A stretch of DNA of 64,000 nt, taken from contig NZ_SJJR01000016.1 of the NCBI RefSeq assembly GCF_004331455.1, forward strand, positions 62,001 through 126,000. The letters are read 5' to 3'. The notes under the pieces are model-generated. The model ran no database searches and was not told the origin of the DNA. It saw only the letters and a list, made by a program, of their open reading frames with translations. How positions within the stretch are numbered: position 1 is the first letter of the stretch; each line of letters starts with the position of its first letter. The position numbers and the translations under genes were made by a program. This document shows positions 16,784 to 23,784 of this stretch, piece after piece. The stretch is from Micromonospora zingiberis. GTDB taxonomy: Bacteria > Actinomycetota > Actinomycetes > Mycobacteriales > Micromonosporaceae.

Positions 16784-17701
16784 TTAGCCTCTCTGATTCC
16801 GTTGGCGTCTGGGCGGCTGCTCGGCGGATGGCTGGCGTTCGACCACGGTGAGGCGTTGGACGGTGAGGTCCAAGCGGACGGTTCCGCCGCCGTAGTGTCG
16901 GAGTGTGCGCCAGGCGGCGAAGCCGGTGAGGATTGCCTTCTCCCAGTCTGCTGCCCGGTGTGCGCCGACCTCGAGGTGGGCGACCATGCCGTGGATGGTG
17001 TCGAGGACATCGTTGTCGATGTGGTTTTTGCCCTCAAGGTAGTGGTGGCGGCTGGCGTAGGCGAACACCAGTGCGGAGATGCCTTCCTCGATGGCGATCG
17101 CGCGGCCGCCGTCTTCGGCTTCGTCGGTTCTCGGGTTGCTGCGGCGTTTGCGTTTCAGCAGTGATCGCATGACGGGCGACCAGCCGAGGACCGCGGCGTA
17201 GGACAGGTGGAAGATGTCGTGGAAGCAGTAGCCGTCGGCGATGTGTGAGGCGTTGGTGATCGGGTCGCCGACCTGCTCGCCGTTGCAGGTGAGTACCGAT
17301 ACTTCGCGATCTTCCGGACTGCGGGTCAGGGTGAAGACGAAGTCGGCGTGTCGTGGGAGTTGCTCGCTCGCGTCGAGGTCGTTGTCGAAGGGGATCGCGT
17401 CGGCGGGGGTGTGTCGCCAGCGGTCGCTGATCTTGCTGAGGTTGGCGGTGGCCACGTCGTCGAGATCGAGATCGAGGTGGTGCGCCACGGTGGACAGGTA
17501 CCAGAGAACGTCGCCGAGTTCCTCGCGCATGCGGGCCCGGAACTCCGGGTTGGCCGGGCCGTCGCGCAGCTGCTTTTTGTAGGCGGTCAGTACCGCGCCT
17601 GCCTCGCCGGCTAGGCCGAGCAGGGCGACTGCGACGCGATCGCCGGCGGGGATTGGCTGGATCGTCTTGGCCGCCGAGCGCTGATACGCCGTCATCTCCA
17701 C
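16784..17701 (-). CDS. MazG-like nucleotide pyrophosphohydrolase with C-terminal extension
   Basis: About 305 residues from a GTG at 17701 (GGAGGAG 8 bases upstream). The N-terminal 100 residues match the MazG fold: LLGLAGEAGAVLTAYKKQ, then EELGDVLWYLSTVAHHLDLDLDDVA and NLSKISDRW, the helices that bind Mg2+ and nucleoside triphosphates. The C-terminal 200 residues contain YCFHDIFHLSYAAVLGW and RAIAIEEGISALVFAYA, a second helical unit often attached to such MazG proteins. It would hydrolyse an (unusual) NTP or dNTP to the monophosphate. Divergent from the ACP-XRE-ImmA-TS operon and sharing its control region. Its stop codon lies 3 bases from the second IS5 element. Confidence 0.75.
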   Translation of the reverse strand: MEMTAYQRSAAKTIQPIPAGDRVAVALLGLAGEAGAVLTAYKKQLRDGPANPEFRARMREELGDVLWYLSTVAHHLDLDLDDVATANLSKISDRWRHTPADAIPFDNDLDASEQLPRHADFVFTLTRSPEDREVSVLTCNGEQVGDPITNASHIADGYCFHDIFHLSYAAVLGWSPVMRSLLKRKRRSNPRTDEAEDGGRAIAIEEGISALVFAYASRHHYLEGKNHIDNDVLDTIHGMVAHLEVGAHRAADWEKAILTGFAAWRTLRHYGGGTVRLDLTVQRLTVVERQPSAEQPPRRQRNQRG

Positions 17702-17719
17702 GCGACACTCCTCCATCTT

Positions 17720-17809
17720 GACGGACTTCCCGACAACTTGCCTGCCCTCGATTGACTGTCCCACAAGGACGGGCGTAGAGTCCAGCAAGACGACGGATTT
17801 TCCGACAAC
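17720..17809. promoter_or_regulatory. Divergent promoter region with repeated operator-like sites
   Basis: GACGGACTTCCCGACAAC (17720-17737) and GACGGATTTTCCGACAAC (17792-17809) are direct repeats with two differences, spaced 72 bases apart. Between them is a good plus-strand promoter: TTGACT (17752-17757), 18 bases, TAGAGT (17776-17781). The XRE regulator encoded at 18114 is the natural candidate to bind the repeats and control both directions, with ImmA/IrrE able to relieve repression. Repeats and promoter are seen; the binding protein is inferred. Confidence 0.6.
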
Positions 17810-17820
17810 CAGCGGAGCGA

Positions 17821-18117
17821 GTGATGCGGAGCCTGACCGGTCCCACTGTGGAGACGATCATCGGTGTGGTGGTGCGTCTCCTCGCTGACGAGCGTGGTGA
17901 GTCCGAGGCGGATGTGCGCGACGAGTTGGCGGAGGGTGGTTGGGAACTGCCGATCGACTCCCTACGTCTTGTCGAGATCCTGGTCCAGTTGGAGCAGGAA
18001 CTCGGAGTCGAGGTCCCCGCTGACGTCGAATCGGCTCGGTCGATGCGCTCCGTGCGCGCCTTCGCGGAAGTCGTACTTGCCGCTTGCACCACCAGTGACG
18101 GGAGCCCCTCATCATGA
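17821..18117 (+). CDS. Acyl-carrier-protein-like protein
   Basis: 98 residues (GTG at 17821; the ATG that follows is equally possible), with GGAG just upstream. It has the ACP four-helix pattern and a clear attachment site PIDSLRLVEILVQLEQELGVEVP, in which the Ser of DSL would carry 4'-phosphopantetheine. It is the first gene of a chain in which each gene overlaps the next by 4 bases (ACP, XRE, ImmA). A carrier protein inside a nucleotide-modifying cassette is unusual and suggests that an acyl or aminoacyl group is handed to a substrate. No ligase or acyltransferase partner is seen in the window. Confidence 0.75.
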   Translation: MMRSLTGPTVETIIGVVVRLLADERGESEADVRDELAEGGWELPIDSLRLVEILVQLEQELGVEVPADVESARSMRSVRAFAEVVLAACTTSDGSPSS

Positions 18118-18539
18118 CCACGACACCCGATCCCGAGGCCGGCCGCCTCGGCGACTCGATTCTTCTGAGCGACCGGCTGAAGAAGACCCGCGAGTACCTC
18201 AACTTCTCGCAGCAGTGGGTCTCGGAGCGGACGGGCATTCCGCGTTCCGCGATCAGCGAGATCGAGCGAGGCGCCCGGCGGGTTGACAGTCTGGAGCTGA
18301 AGAAGCTGGCCCGGCTGTACCGGTACCCGGTCAGTTACTTCCTGGACGAGGACCTCGACGCCATCCCCGCCGAGCACGCCGTGGCCGGGTTGCCTCGCCG
18401 GCTGACCAACCTCAAGCCGGAAGACCTCAATCAGGTGATGAAATTCGCCCAGTTCCTAGAGACGTCCTACGAGGCGGACGCCGAGGTTGACGGACACGAC
18501 GACCATCCGGTGCCGGCGCGTCGAGGAGCGTCATCGTGA
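18114..18539 (+). CDS. XRE-family HTH regulator
   Basis: 141 residues; its ATG overlaps the stop of the ACP gene (ATGA). The DNA-binding domain at about residues 22-77 reads LKKTREYLNFSQQWVSERTGIPRSAISEIERGARRVDSLELKKLARLY in pieces that fit the XRE helix-turn-helix, followed by the usual YFLDEDL linker. The short C-terminal tail is typical for regulators paired with ImmA/IrrE peptidases, and the next gene is such a peptidase. It probably represses the divergent promoter region at 17.7 kb. Confidence 0.9.
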   Translation: MTTTPDPEAGRLGDSILLSDRLKKTREYLNFSQQWVSERTGIPRSAISEIERGARRVDSLELKKLARLYRYPVSYFLDEDLDAIPAEHAVAGLPRRLTNLKPEDLNQVMKFAQFLETSYEADAEVDGHDDHPVPARRGASS

Positions 18540-19474
18540 ACTGGTTGATGGCCCATCGGGTCGCTGGCATCGCCGCGGCCAATTTGCGCCGTCGTCTCGA
18601 CCTGCCTGAGGACTGCTACGTCGATGTGTTCGCCGCGCTGAGGCGCTGCGGTCTCATGGTTGCCGGGCAGGACATGGCCAGCTTGTTCGGCATGTACTTT
18701 CCGCCGGGGCCGAGTAGGCACGGCGGCATCCTCTTGAACAGCACCATGGGTGAGGCGACGATCCGGCACACTGCCGCGCACGAACTCGGTCACGCGGAGC
18801 TGGGACACGGGCGGTGCCTCGCCGACGGCCGGGACCCGTTCAGTGCGACGCCGCCACAGCAGTGGCCCGACGAGGAGAAACAGGCGGAGGCGTTCGCGGC
18901 CTGGTTTCTGATGCCGATCCGGGCGGTCAAAACGACCTTGACCCGGCTAGGGCTGGATGTTCCGCGCGAGGCCATGGACGTCTACCAGCTGTCGCTGCAC
19001 CTGAGTACGTCGTATCGCGGGACGCTGCGACACGTCCAGCACCTGCGGATGGTGACGCCGGGAGTCGCGAGGGGCTGGGCAGCCGTTACACCGACGCGGT
19101 TACGTGCCCGCCTTGGTGGACAGGTCGCCGGCCGGGCGTGGGAGCTGAGTGGCCTGACTGAAGGTAGTCGTCTGCCGGTTGAGCGGGGCGATCGCCTCGT
19201 TGTGCGGGCTCCCTGGCTGGGTGACAGCCCCTATTTCACCGGCCCGGACGGGGTGACGATGCTCGCCGAGCCACGTGCCGTCTCCCCCGGCGATGGCGTC
19301 GAGTTCGACATCACCGGATGCATCGACAGCGAGTCGGTGCTGACGGTGAGGTCGCGGGATCGACGGGAAGCCTGGTCGGTCACTCTGATGCCGACACCGG
19401 ACGACCACCGTGGGCTCATCGCCAGTGCGCGGACGCAGCTTCTCGTCGGACCGATGAGCGGAGCGCGACGGTGA
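18536..19474 (+). CDS. ImmA/IrrE-family metallopeptidase
   Basis: 312 residues with a GTG start that overlaps the XRE stop codon. The zinc motif HELGH is at residues 82-86 within TAAHELGHAELGHG, and EKQAEAFAAWFLMP supplies the third ligand region. Such peptidases cleave XRE-type repressors in response to DNA damage or another signal. The C-terminal 130 residues (GRAWELSGLTEGSRLPVERGDRLVVRAPW and on) form an extra beta-rich domain that may sense the trigger. With the XRE gene it makes a derepression switch for the thymidylate-synthase-like gene that follows. Confidence 0.88.
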   Translation: MNWLMAHRVAGIAAANLRRRLDLPEDCYVDVFAALRRCGLMVAGQDMASLFGMYFPPGPSRHGGILLNSTMGEATIRHTAAHELGHAELGHGRCLADGRDPFSATPPQQWPDEEKQAEAFAAWFLMPIRAVKTTLTRLGLDVPREAMDVYQLSLHLSTSYRGTLRHVQHLRMVTPGVARGWAAVTPTRLRARLGGQVAGRAWELSGLTEGSRLPVERGDRLVVRAPWLGDSPYFTGPDGVTMLAEPRAVSPGDGVEFDITGCIDSESVLTVRSRDRREAWSVTLMPTPDDHRGLIASARTQLLVGPMSGARR

Positions 19475-20244
19475 GCATGATCAGCGTGGAGGCGTCCAAC
19501 GTGTCTACGGCTTGGCTGGCCGTCGCGGGCCGCCTTGACCGTGAGCCGAAGCGTAAGGCGATCCATTCTGTGGTTCGGATCTCCGACCCGGTGGCCGAGA
19601 CGCCTGTGGTACGGGCGGCTATGGACGACCTGCTCGCGGCCCAGGACCTGCAAGGCGTGGACACGGTCGCCAACACGATCTTTCCCGCCGCGCTGGCCGT
19701 GTCGAGCCGAGACCACGCGGAGCTCGTGCGGCGCTACGTGGGGATGTACCCGCTGCTGCAGAGGCGCTTCCCGCAGAACAGGCGCGGCACCTATTTTCAT
19801 CGATTGATCCAGTATCCGGGCAGTAAAGGGCCATTCGATCAGATCGGTGCCGTCATATCCCGCATTCGCATCGAACGCGACGGCGGCAACCCCAAGCAGG
19901 CGCGCTACGAGACTGCCCTGGCGGTTGCCGACGATGCGGCCGAAAACGTGCCGGTCTACATCCCTGGCCGGGACAACAACGCGATGGCGTTCCCGTGCTT
20001 GAGTCACTGCTCCTTCCAGCTGGACACGGAAGGTCGCGTACACCTGCTGGCGACGTACCGCAGCCAGTACATGGTCCAGCGCGGATACGGCAACTATCTT
20101 GCGCTCGGCCTGCTCCTTGCCCACGTCGCGGATCAGACCGGGTTGCAGGTCGGCCACCTGACCGTCGTGGCGGGCCGCGCGTATCTGGAACCGCCGGTCA
20201 TGCAGGTGCGCCGGATGCTGACTCGTTTCGCCGAAATGACGTGA
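19471..20244 (+). CDS. Thymidylate-synthase-fold protein, possible pyrimidine hydroxymethylase
   Basis: About 255 residues from ATG 19477, or two codons longer from a GTG at 19471 that overlaps the ImmA stop. The catalytic Cys region is FPCLSHCSFQLD (Cys174 counting from 19477), corresponding to the PCH..FQF block of thymidylate synthases. Behind it comes LLATYRSQYMVQRGYGNYLALGLLLAHVA, which matches the RS.D...G.P.N....LL..... block that binds dUMP, and LQVGHLTVVAGRAYLE. The N-terminal half is divergent, so a canonical ThyA is unlikely; a dUMP/dCMP hydroxymethylase-like or methylating enzyme acting on an unusual nucleotide fits better. It is the last gene of the ACP-XRE-ImmA chain and faces the HMUDK-helical gene. 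Confidence 0.75.
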   Translation: MSMISVEASNVSTAWLAVAGRLDREPKRKAIHSVVRISDPVAETPVVRAAMDDLLAAQDLQGVDTVANTIFPAALAVSSRDHAELVRRYVGMYPLLQRRFPQNRRGTYFHRLIQYPGSKGPFDQIGAVISRIRIERDGGNPKQARYETALAVADDAAENVPVYIPGRDNNAMAFPCLSHCSFQLDTEGRVHLLATYRSQYMVQRGYGNYLALGLLLAHVADQTGLQVGHLTVVAGRAYLEPPVMQVRRMLTRFAEMT

Positions 20245-20264
20245 GGCTCGCGGGCGGGGTGCCG

Positions 20265-20525
20265 TTAGCGCGGCTGGTCGGCCTGAGCAGCAGCCAGGGC
20301 GCGGGTCACAGCGGGGTTGTCCAGCACGGAGAGACACTCGTCCGCGTAGGCCGAGAAGCCGGTGAGGGTGTTGGCTAGCTGCGGGTCGGCGCTGACGTCG
20401 AGGTGGCTGCTCTCGACGTGCAGGTCGCGGTGGATGCGGGCGCCGAGCTGGTCCAGCGCGGTGGCCAGGACGGTAACGGCGTCCGCGTACGCCACGTCGC
20501 CGTCGGCCGGGAGGTCTAGCGACAT
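20265..20525 (-). CDS. Small protein downstream of the HMUDK-helical gene
   Basis: 86 residues, ATG start with AAGGAG 6 bases upstream. The sequence is mostly helical (DAVTVLATALDQLGARIHRDL, then AYADECLSVLDNPAVTRALAAA) with no Cys or membrane segment. I recognise no family. It lies 37 bases behind the HMUDK-helical gene on the same strand and is probably co-transcribed with it, so it may be an accessory subunit of the cassette. Confidence 0.6.
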   Translation of the reverse strand: MSLDLPADGDVAYADAVTVLATALDQLGARIHRDLHVESSHLDVSADPQLANTLTGFSAYADECLSVLDNPAVTRALAAAQADQPR

Positions 20526-20562
20526 TGGGAGCTCCTTGGGTAGGTGGTAGGTCAGGGCGTGA

Positions 20563-21606
20563 TCATTGCGCGAGGGGTGCTGCGGTCGGCAGGCGGTCGT
20601 TGATGCCCCACTTCGGGGGGAACCATGCCGTCAGCGGCTCGGCATCCTGGCGGTAGTTCTGCTTAATGCTGGTTCGGCCACTGATGCCTGCGATGCCCGG
20701 ATGGGCGACGCGGGCGTACTTGTCGACCTCGCAGAACAGGTTCTGACAGTCGATTAGTTGGAGACGGCGGCCCCCCAGGGTGGGAAACGACAGTCCCAGC
20801 CGCGCGAAGTGTTGTTCCTGCGTGTCGGCGACGTAGCGGATGACGTCGGCCTCGATCCCGTCCGCCGCCGCGCCGAAGCACTTGCGAATGCCGTCGCGCG
20901 CACCAGGCCCTGGCACGACGAACTCCATCTCGTCGAAGGTGAGCGCGGGGGCGTAGTTGAGGTCGATCGCGAACTGGTAGGCCAGGAAGTTCCCGAACGT
21001 GGGGAACGACCGGAGGATCTCGAACACCTCGCGCAGGCCTCGGGCGTCCGCGACCCGGGCGGGTACCGACGACTCCATCATCATCTCGATGAGGCGCAGG
21101 TGGTTGCGATGCTTCCGTGCCTCGCCGAGGTTTGGTGGCGGGATCACGTAGGCGGCGGAGTAGAGCCGTTCCCCGGCCGCGAGCGCCTCACTCAACACAG
21201 GGTCTAGGGCCTCGAACCGGTATTCACACCAGGTCAGCGGGCCCGCTGCCGCAGACAGACGACGCCAGGTCGACGAGCGGTTGAATAGCTTAAACAGCAC
21301 GGTCCGGAAGAAGACCTCGCTCCAGGTTTGGTTGCCGCGGTAGATGACGTCGCGGATCAGGTGCTGGCTGACCCGATCGGCAGCGCGGTAGCAGTTGGTG
21401 AACCGGTAGTGCGCGAGGATCGGATCCTGGGTCCAGGGGCGAGGTGCTCCGCGCAGGCGGGCGATATAGATCCGTTGCCGGGCCTCCGCGAACCGCCAGT
21501 AGGTATCGAAGACGGGCGTTGGCGCCAAGCGCCGGCCCGCAACCGTGATAGCCCCACGACGGGCCATCGAGCCGCCCGCCGCCTGATCAACTATCGCCCG
21601 GACCAT
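20563..21606 (-). CDS. 5-hmdU DNA kinase helical-domain (aGPT-PPlase clade 2) protein
   Basis: 347 residues. Residues about 30-125 carry the HMUDK_hel signature: FDTYWRFAEARQRIYIARL, PWTQDPILAHYRFTNCYRAADRVSQHLIRDVIY, and TVLFKLFNRSSTW. The conserved C-terminal part contains GPGARDGIRKCFG and CQNLFCEVDKY. The family was defined from thymidine hypermodification loci of phages (predicted alpha-glutamyl/putrescinyl thymine pyrophosphorylase clade 2, later tied to 5-hydroxymethyl-dU DNA kinase). I see no P-loop here, so the kinase part known from phage versions is absent. With the thymidylate-synthase-like gene it suggests chemistry on a thymidine-like base. The upstream region is AT-rich and a leaderless transcript is possible. 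Confidence 0.8.
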   Translation of the reverse strand: MVRAIVDQAAGGSMARRGAITVAGRRLAPTPVFDTYWRFAEARQRIYIARLRGAPRPWTQDPILAHYRFTNCYRAADRVSQHLIRDVIYRGNQTWSEVFFRTVLFKLFNRSSTWRRLSAAAGPLTWCEYRFEALDPVLSEALAAGERLYSAAYVIPPPNLGEARKHRNHLRLIEMMMESSVPARVADARGLREVFEILRSFPTFGNFLAYQFAIDLNYAPALTFDEMEFVVPGPGARDGIRKCFGAAADGIEADVIRYVADTQEQHFARLGLSFPTLGGRRLQLIDCQNLFCEVDKYARVAHPGIAGISGRTSIKQNYRQDAEPLTAWFPPKWGINDRLPTAAPLAQ

Positions 21607-21657
21607 GTATCTACTATATATTAGTTACTCATTCGGAGATAGAGGGGCGGGTGGCGT
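21607..21657. promoter_or_regulatory. AT-rich divergent promoter region
   Basis: Fifty bases between the HMUDK-helical gene and the small regulator-like gene, with a strikingly AT-rich core (ACTATATATTAGTTACTC) in otherwise GC-rich DNA. Read on the minus strand, a TATATA-like -10 lies only a few bases before the ATG at 21606 and there is no Shine-Dalgarno sequence, which suggests a leaderless mRNA. Confidence 0.4.
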
Positions 21658-21963
21658 GTGGGTCTGTTGAAGGATTCGCGGCGCCGCACGACCTCGGTCC
21701 AGTGGCCCGCCGAGGTCGACGCCCACCTCGACCTTCTGGTCCGGCTGGCTGCAGACGAAGGAATTCCGATGAGCCGTGCCCAGATGCTGTCGGCGCTCGT
21801 CGCTAACGCGAGCCTTAGCGGCCCCACGGTGGCGAAGATGGTGCGCCGGTATCTCGGCCAACTCAAGGTCGGAGATCTAGCTCGCGGGGCACCCCGATCA
21901 GAAGACCTTCCTCAGGTGCGCCACCGCGGCAGACAACGCACCCACCCGACCCAGACGAACTGA
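21658..21963 (+). CDS. Small ribbon-helix-helix-like protein
   Basis: 101 residues with a GTG start. The first 70 residues resemble a small DNA-binding unit: a beta-strand candidate RRTTSVQWPAEVDAHLDLLVRLA followed by a helix-turn-helix-like SRAQMLSALVANASLSGPTVAKMV and a basic tail. It is divergent from the HMUDK-helical gene with only 51 bases between them and may autoregulate both. The family is uncertain. Confidence 0.5.
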   Translation: MGLLKDSRRRTTSVQWPAEVDAHLDLLVRLAADEGIPMSRAQMLSALVANASLSGPTVAKMVRRYLGQLKVGDLARGAPRSEDLPQVRHRGRQRTHPTQTN

Positions 21964-22055
21964 CTCAGGTCGGTCCACCCAACGTCCGGCACCATGCCGG
22001 CAGTTCAGCCGGCAACTTCCCGCATCCGGCGTTGGTCGTTGCGTCTGGGTGACGG

Positions 22056-22379
22056 CTACGCGGCGTAGGCGGCGGTCAGGGTCGCGCCGGGGACGCGGCG
22101 GGGCAGCCGCTGCTGGATCTGCGTTCGTAGGTGCGTGGCGGTGGCGGCGAGAGCGGCGGTGAACCAGCCGACGAAGCCGCCGGAGTCGCGGACCGGCCGC
22201 TGTGGTGCGGGTTCGCGGGTGGGGGTCGGCTGCGGCAGGTGTGGCGGTTGTGCGGCTCGCGCGGCGCGCATCGCCTGTTGTGCCTGCCTGGCGGCCGTAC
22301 ATGGCCCGGTCTGGTCGGCGCATTGCAGGTTGGCGCACCGGTTGCCGGGTCCGGGTTGGTGGGCGGTGAGGACGTCCAC
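22056..22379 (-). CDS. Short Cys-containing protein, probably cut at its 5' end
   Basis: 107 residues from a GTG at 22379. The N-terminal part has a Cys motif GNRCANLQCADQTGPC followed by a helix (AARQAQQAMRAARAA) and a proline-rich linker, then a hydrophobic helix GGFVGWFTAALAATATHL. The same frame stays open upstream (NRILERHRLA) to the edge of the IS3-type element at about 22410, so the true start was probably removed by that insertion. Unrecognised. Confidence 0.4.
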   Translation of the reverse strand: MDVLTAHQPGPGNRCANLQCADQTGPCTAARQAQQAMRAARAAQPPHLPQPTPTREPAPQRPVRDSGGFVGWFTAALAATATHLRTQIQQRLPRRVPGATLTAAYAA

Positions 22380-22413
22380 GGCCAGCCTGTGCCGTTCGAG
22401 AATTCGGTTTCGG

Positions 22414-23507
22414 CTACGCGGCCTGCTCGTACTCGTTGATCAATCCGTGGACCACCCTCCTGCGCTGCACTCGGACCGAACCCAGATCGGCCACGGGCGC
22501 TGGGAGCGTGTCTCGGTCAGGTGGGCGTTGTCCGCGGCCCTGATGCGGCCGATGTTGGTTGTAGTGCGCCAGGTACTCGCGCAGCACGGCGAGCAGATGC
22601 CGCGTGTTGTAGATCAAGATCCGGTCCAGGCATTCTCGCCGGGCCGTGCGCACCCAGCGCTCCGCGAACGCGTTCGCGCGGGGCGTCCGAAGCACCTCGA
22701 CGCCCTCGGCTTGGAACACGGTGTCGAACATTGCGGTGTACTTGGCGTCCCGGTCCCGGATCAGGAACCGGAACCGGTTGGCCCGCTCCCCCAGGTCCAG
22801 GATCAGGTTGCGGGCCTGCTGCGCCACCCAGTCACCGGTCGGGTTGGTCGTGGCCCCCATTAGGTGTACTCGCCGCGTGCGAACTCCATGAGGAACAGTA
22901 CGTAGATGCGGGTCAGGCCGATGGTGTCGACGTGCAGGAAGTCGCAGGCCAGGATGCCTTTGGCCTGCGCGGTGAGGAACTCGGTCCACGTCGGTACCGC
23001 TCGCCGCGGCGCCGGACCCACACCAGCCTTGGTCAGAATCGCCCAGATCGTGCTTGCCCCGAGCCGGTAGCCCAGGCCGGCCAACTCGCCCTGAATGCGC
23101 CGACACCCCCAGGTCGGGTTGTCCCGAGCCAGCCGCAGCGCCAGCTCCCGCACCTCAGCCGTAACCGGTGGGCGACCCGGCTGCCGCCTCGGGTAGGTCC
23201 ACCGCCGCGCGATCAAGTTGCGGTGCCAGCGCAACAGGGTGGCCGGGGTGACGAGAAACGTCGACCACCGCGCCCGCGGTAACAGCCGCGACAACCCGGC
23301 CAGCACCGCCCGGTCGACTGGTTCCAGATCCAGCCGCCGCACCTGCCGATGTAGCACCGCGACCTGGTGCCGCAGCACAACCACCTCGACCGCGTTGGCG
23401 TGCCCACCGCGGGCCAACAGGATGATCAGCTGCAGTGTCCGACGAAGAATCAGATAGCCGAACGACAGGATCATGACCGGCAGCATGCCGCCATTCATCG
23501 ATCCCAC
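22414..23507 (-). pseudogene. IS3/IS481-type integrase-core transposase, frameshifted
   Basis: The first frame (from 23507) encodes the helix-turn-helix part (EVVVLRHQVAVLHRQVRR ... RDNPTWGCRRIQGELAGLGYRLGASTIWAIL) and the start of the rve core with the first catalytic Asp in LACDFLHVDT. At about 22878 one base is missing: restoring it would read EFATRRVHLMGATTNP instead of EFARGEYT-stop. The second frame holds the remaining core (FLIRDRDAKYTAMFD, AFAERWVRTARRECLDRILI, YNQHRPHQGRGQRPP). Most relatives are one unbroken frame, so this is an inactivating deletion rather than programmed frameshifting. Confidence 0.88.
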
Positions 23508-23784
23508 AGCGGACTAAGTCGCACGTCAGCGCCCTGCGGCCGAGTTTTCGAACGGTACAAGGTCGACGGTGCGATCTGTGCCGGCGTGCCTTCGAGCGCA
23601 CACCCGGCGTGCACCTTTCAATGCACCGGGCTCTCCACAAGTCCCGTGCGGGATCGTGGTGTCTCGTCGTTTAGTGGCTGGCCAGGGCGTGGGATGTTCA
23701 CGCCGCGGTAGAGATACCGAGTGGTGCTCAGTTTCTCCGGGTCGAACAGGTCCCGTTGGCCGTGGGGCCACCATCCGCCGTCGC

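Noticed and set aside
22414..23507. Programmed frameshifting in the IS3-type transposase
   Set aside because: The break lies in the middle of the catalytic core and I see no slippery heptamer; close relatives as I know them are single frames, so a deletion fits better.
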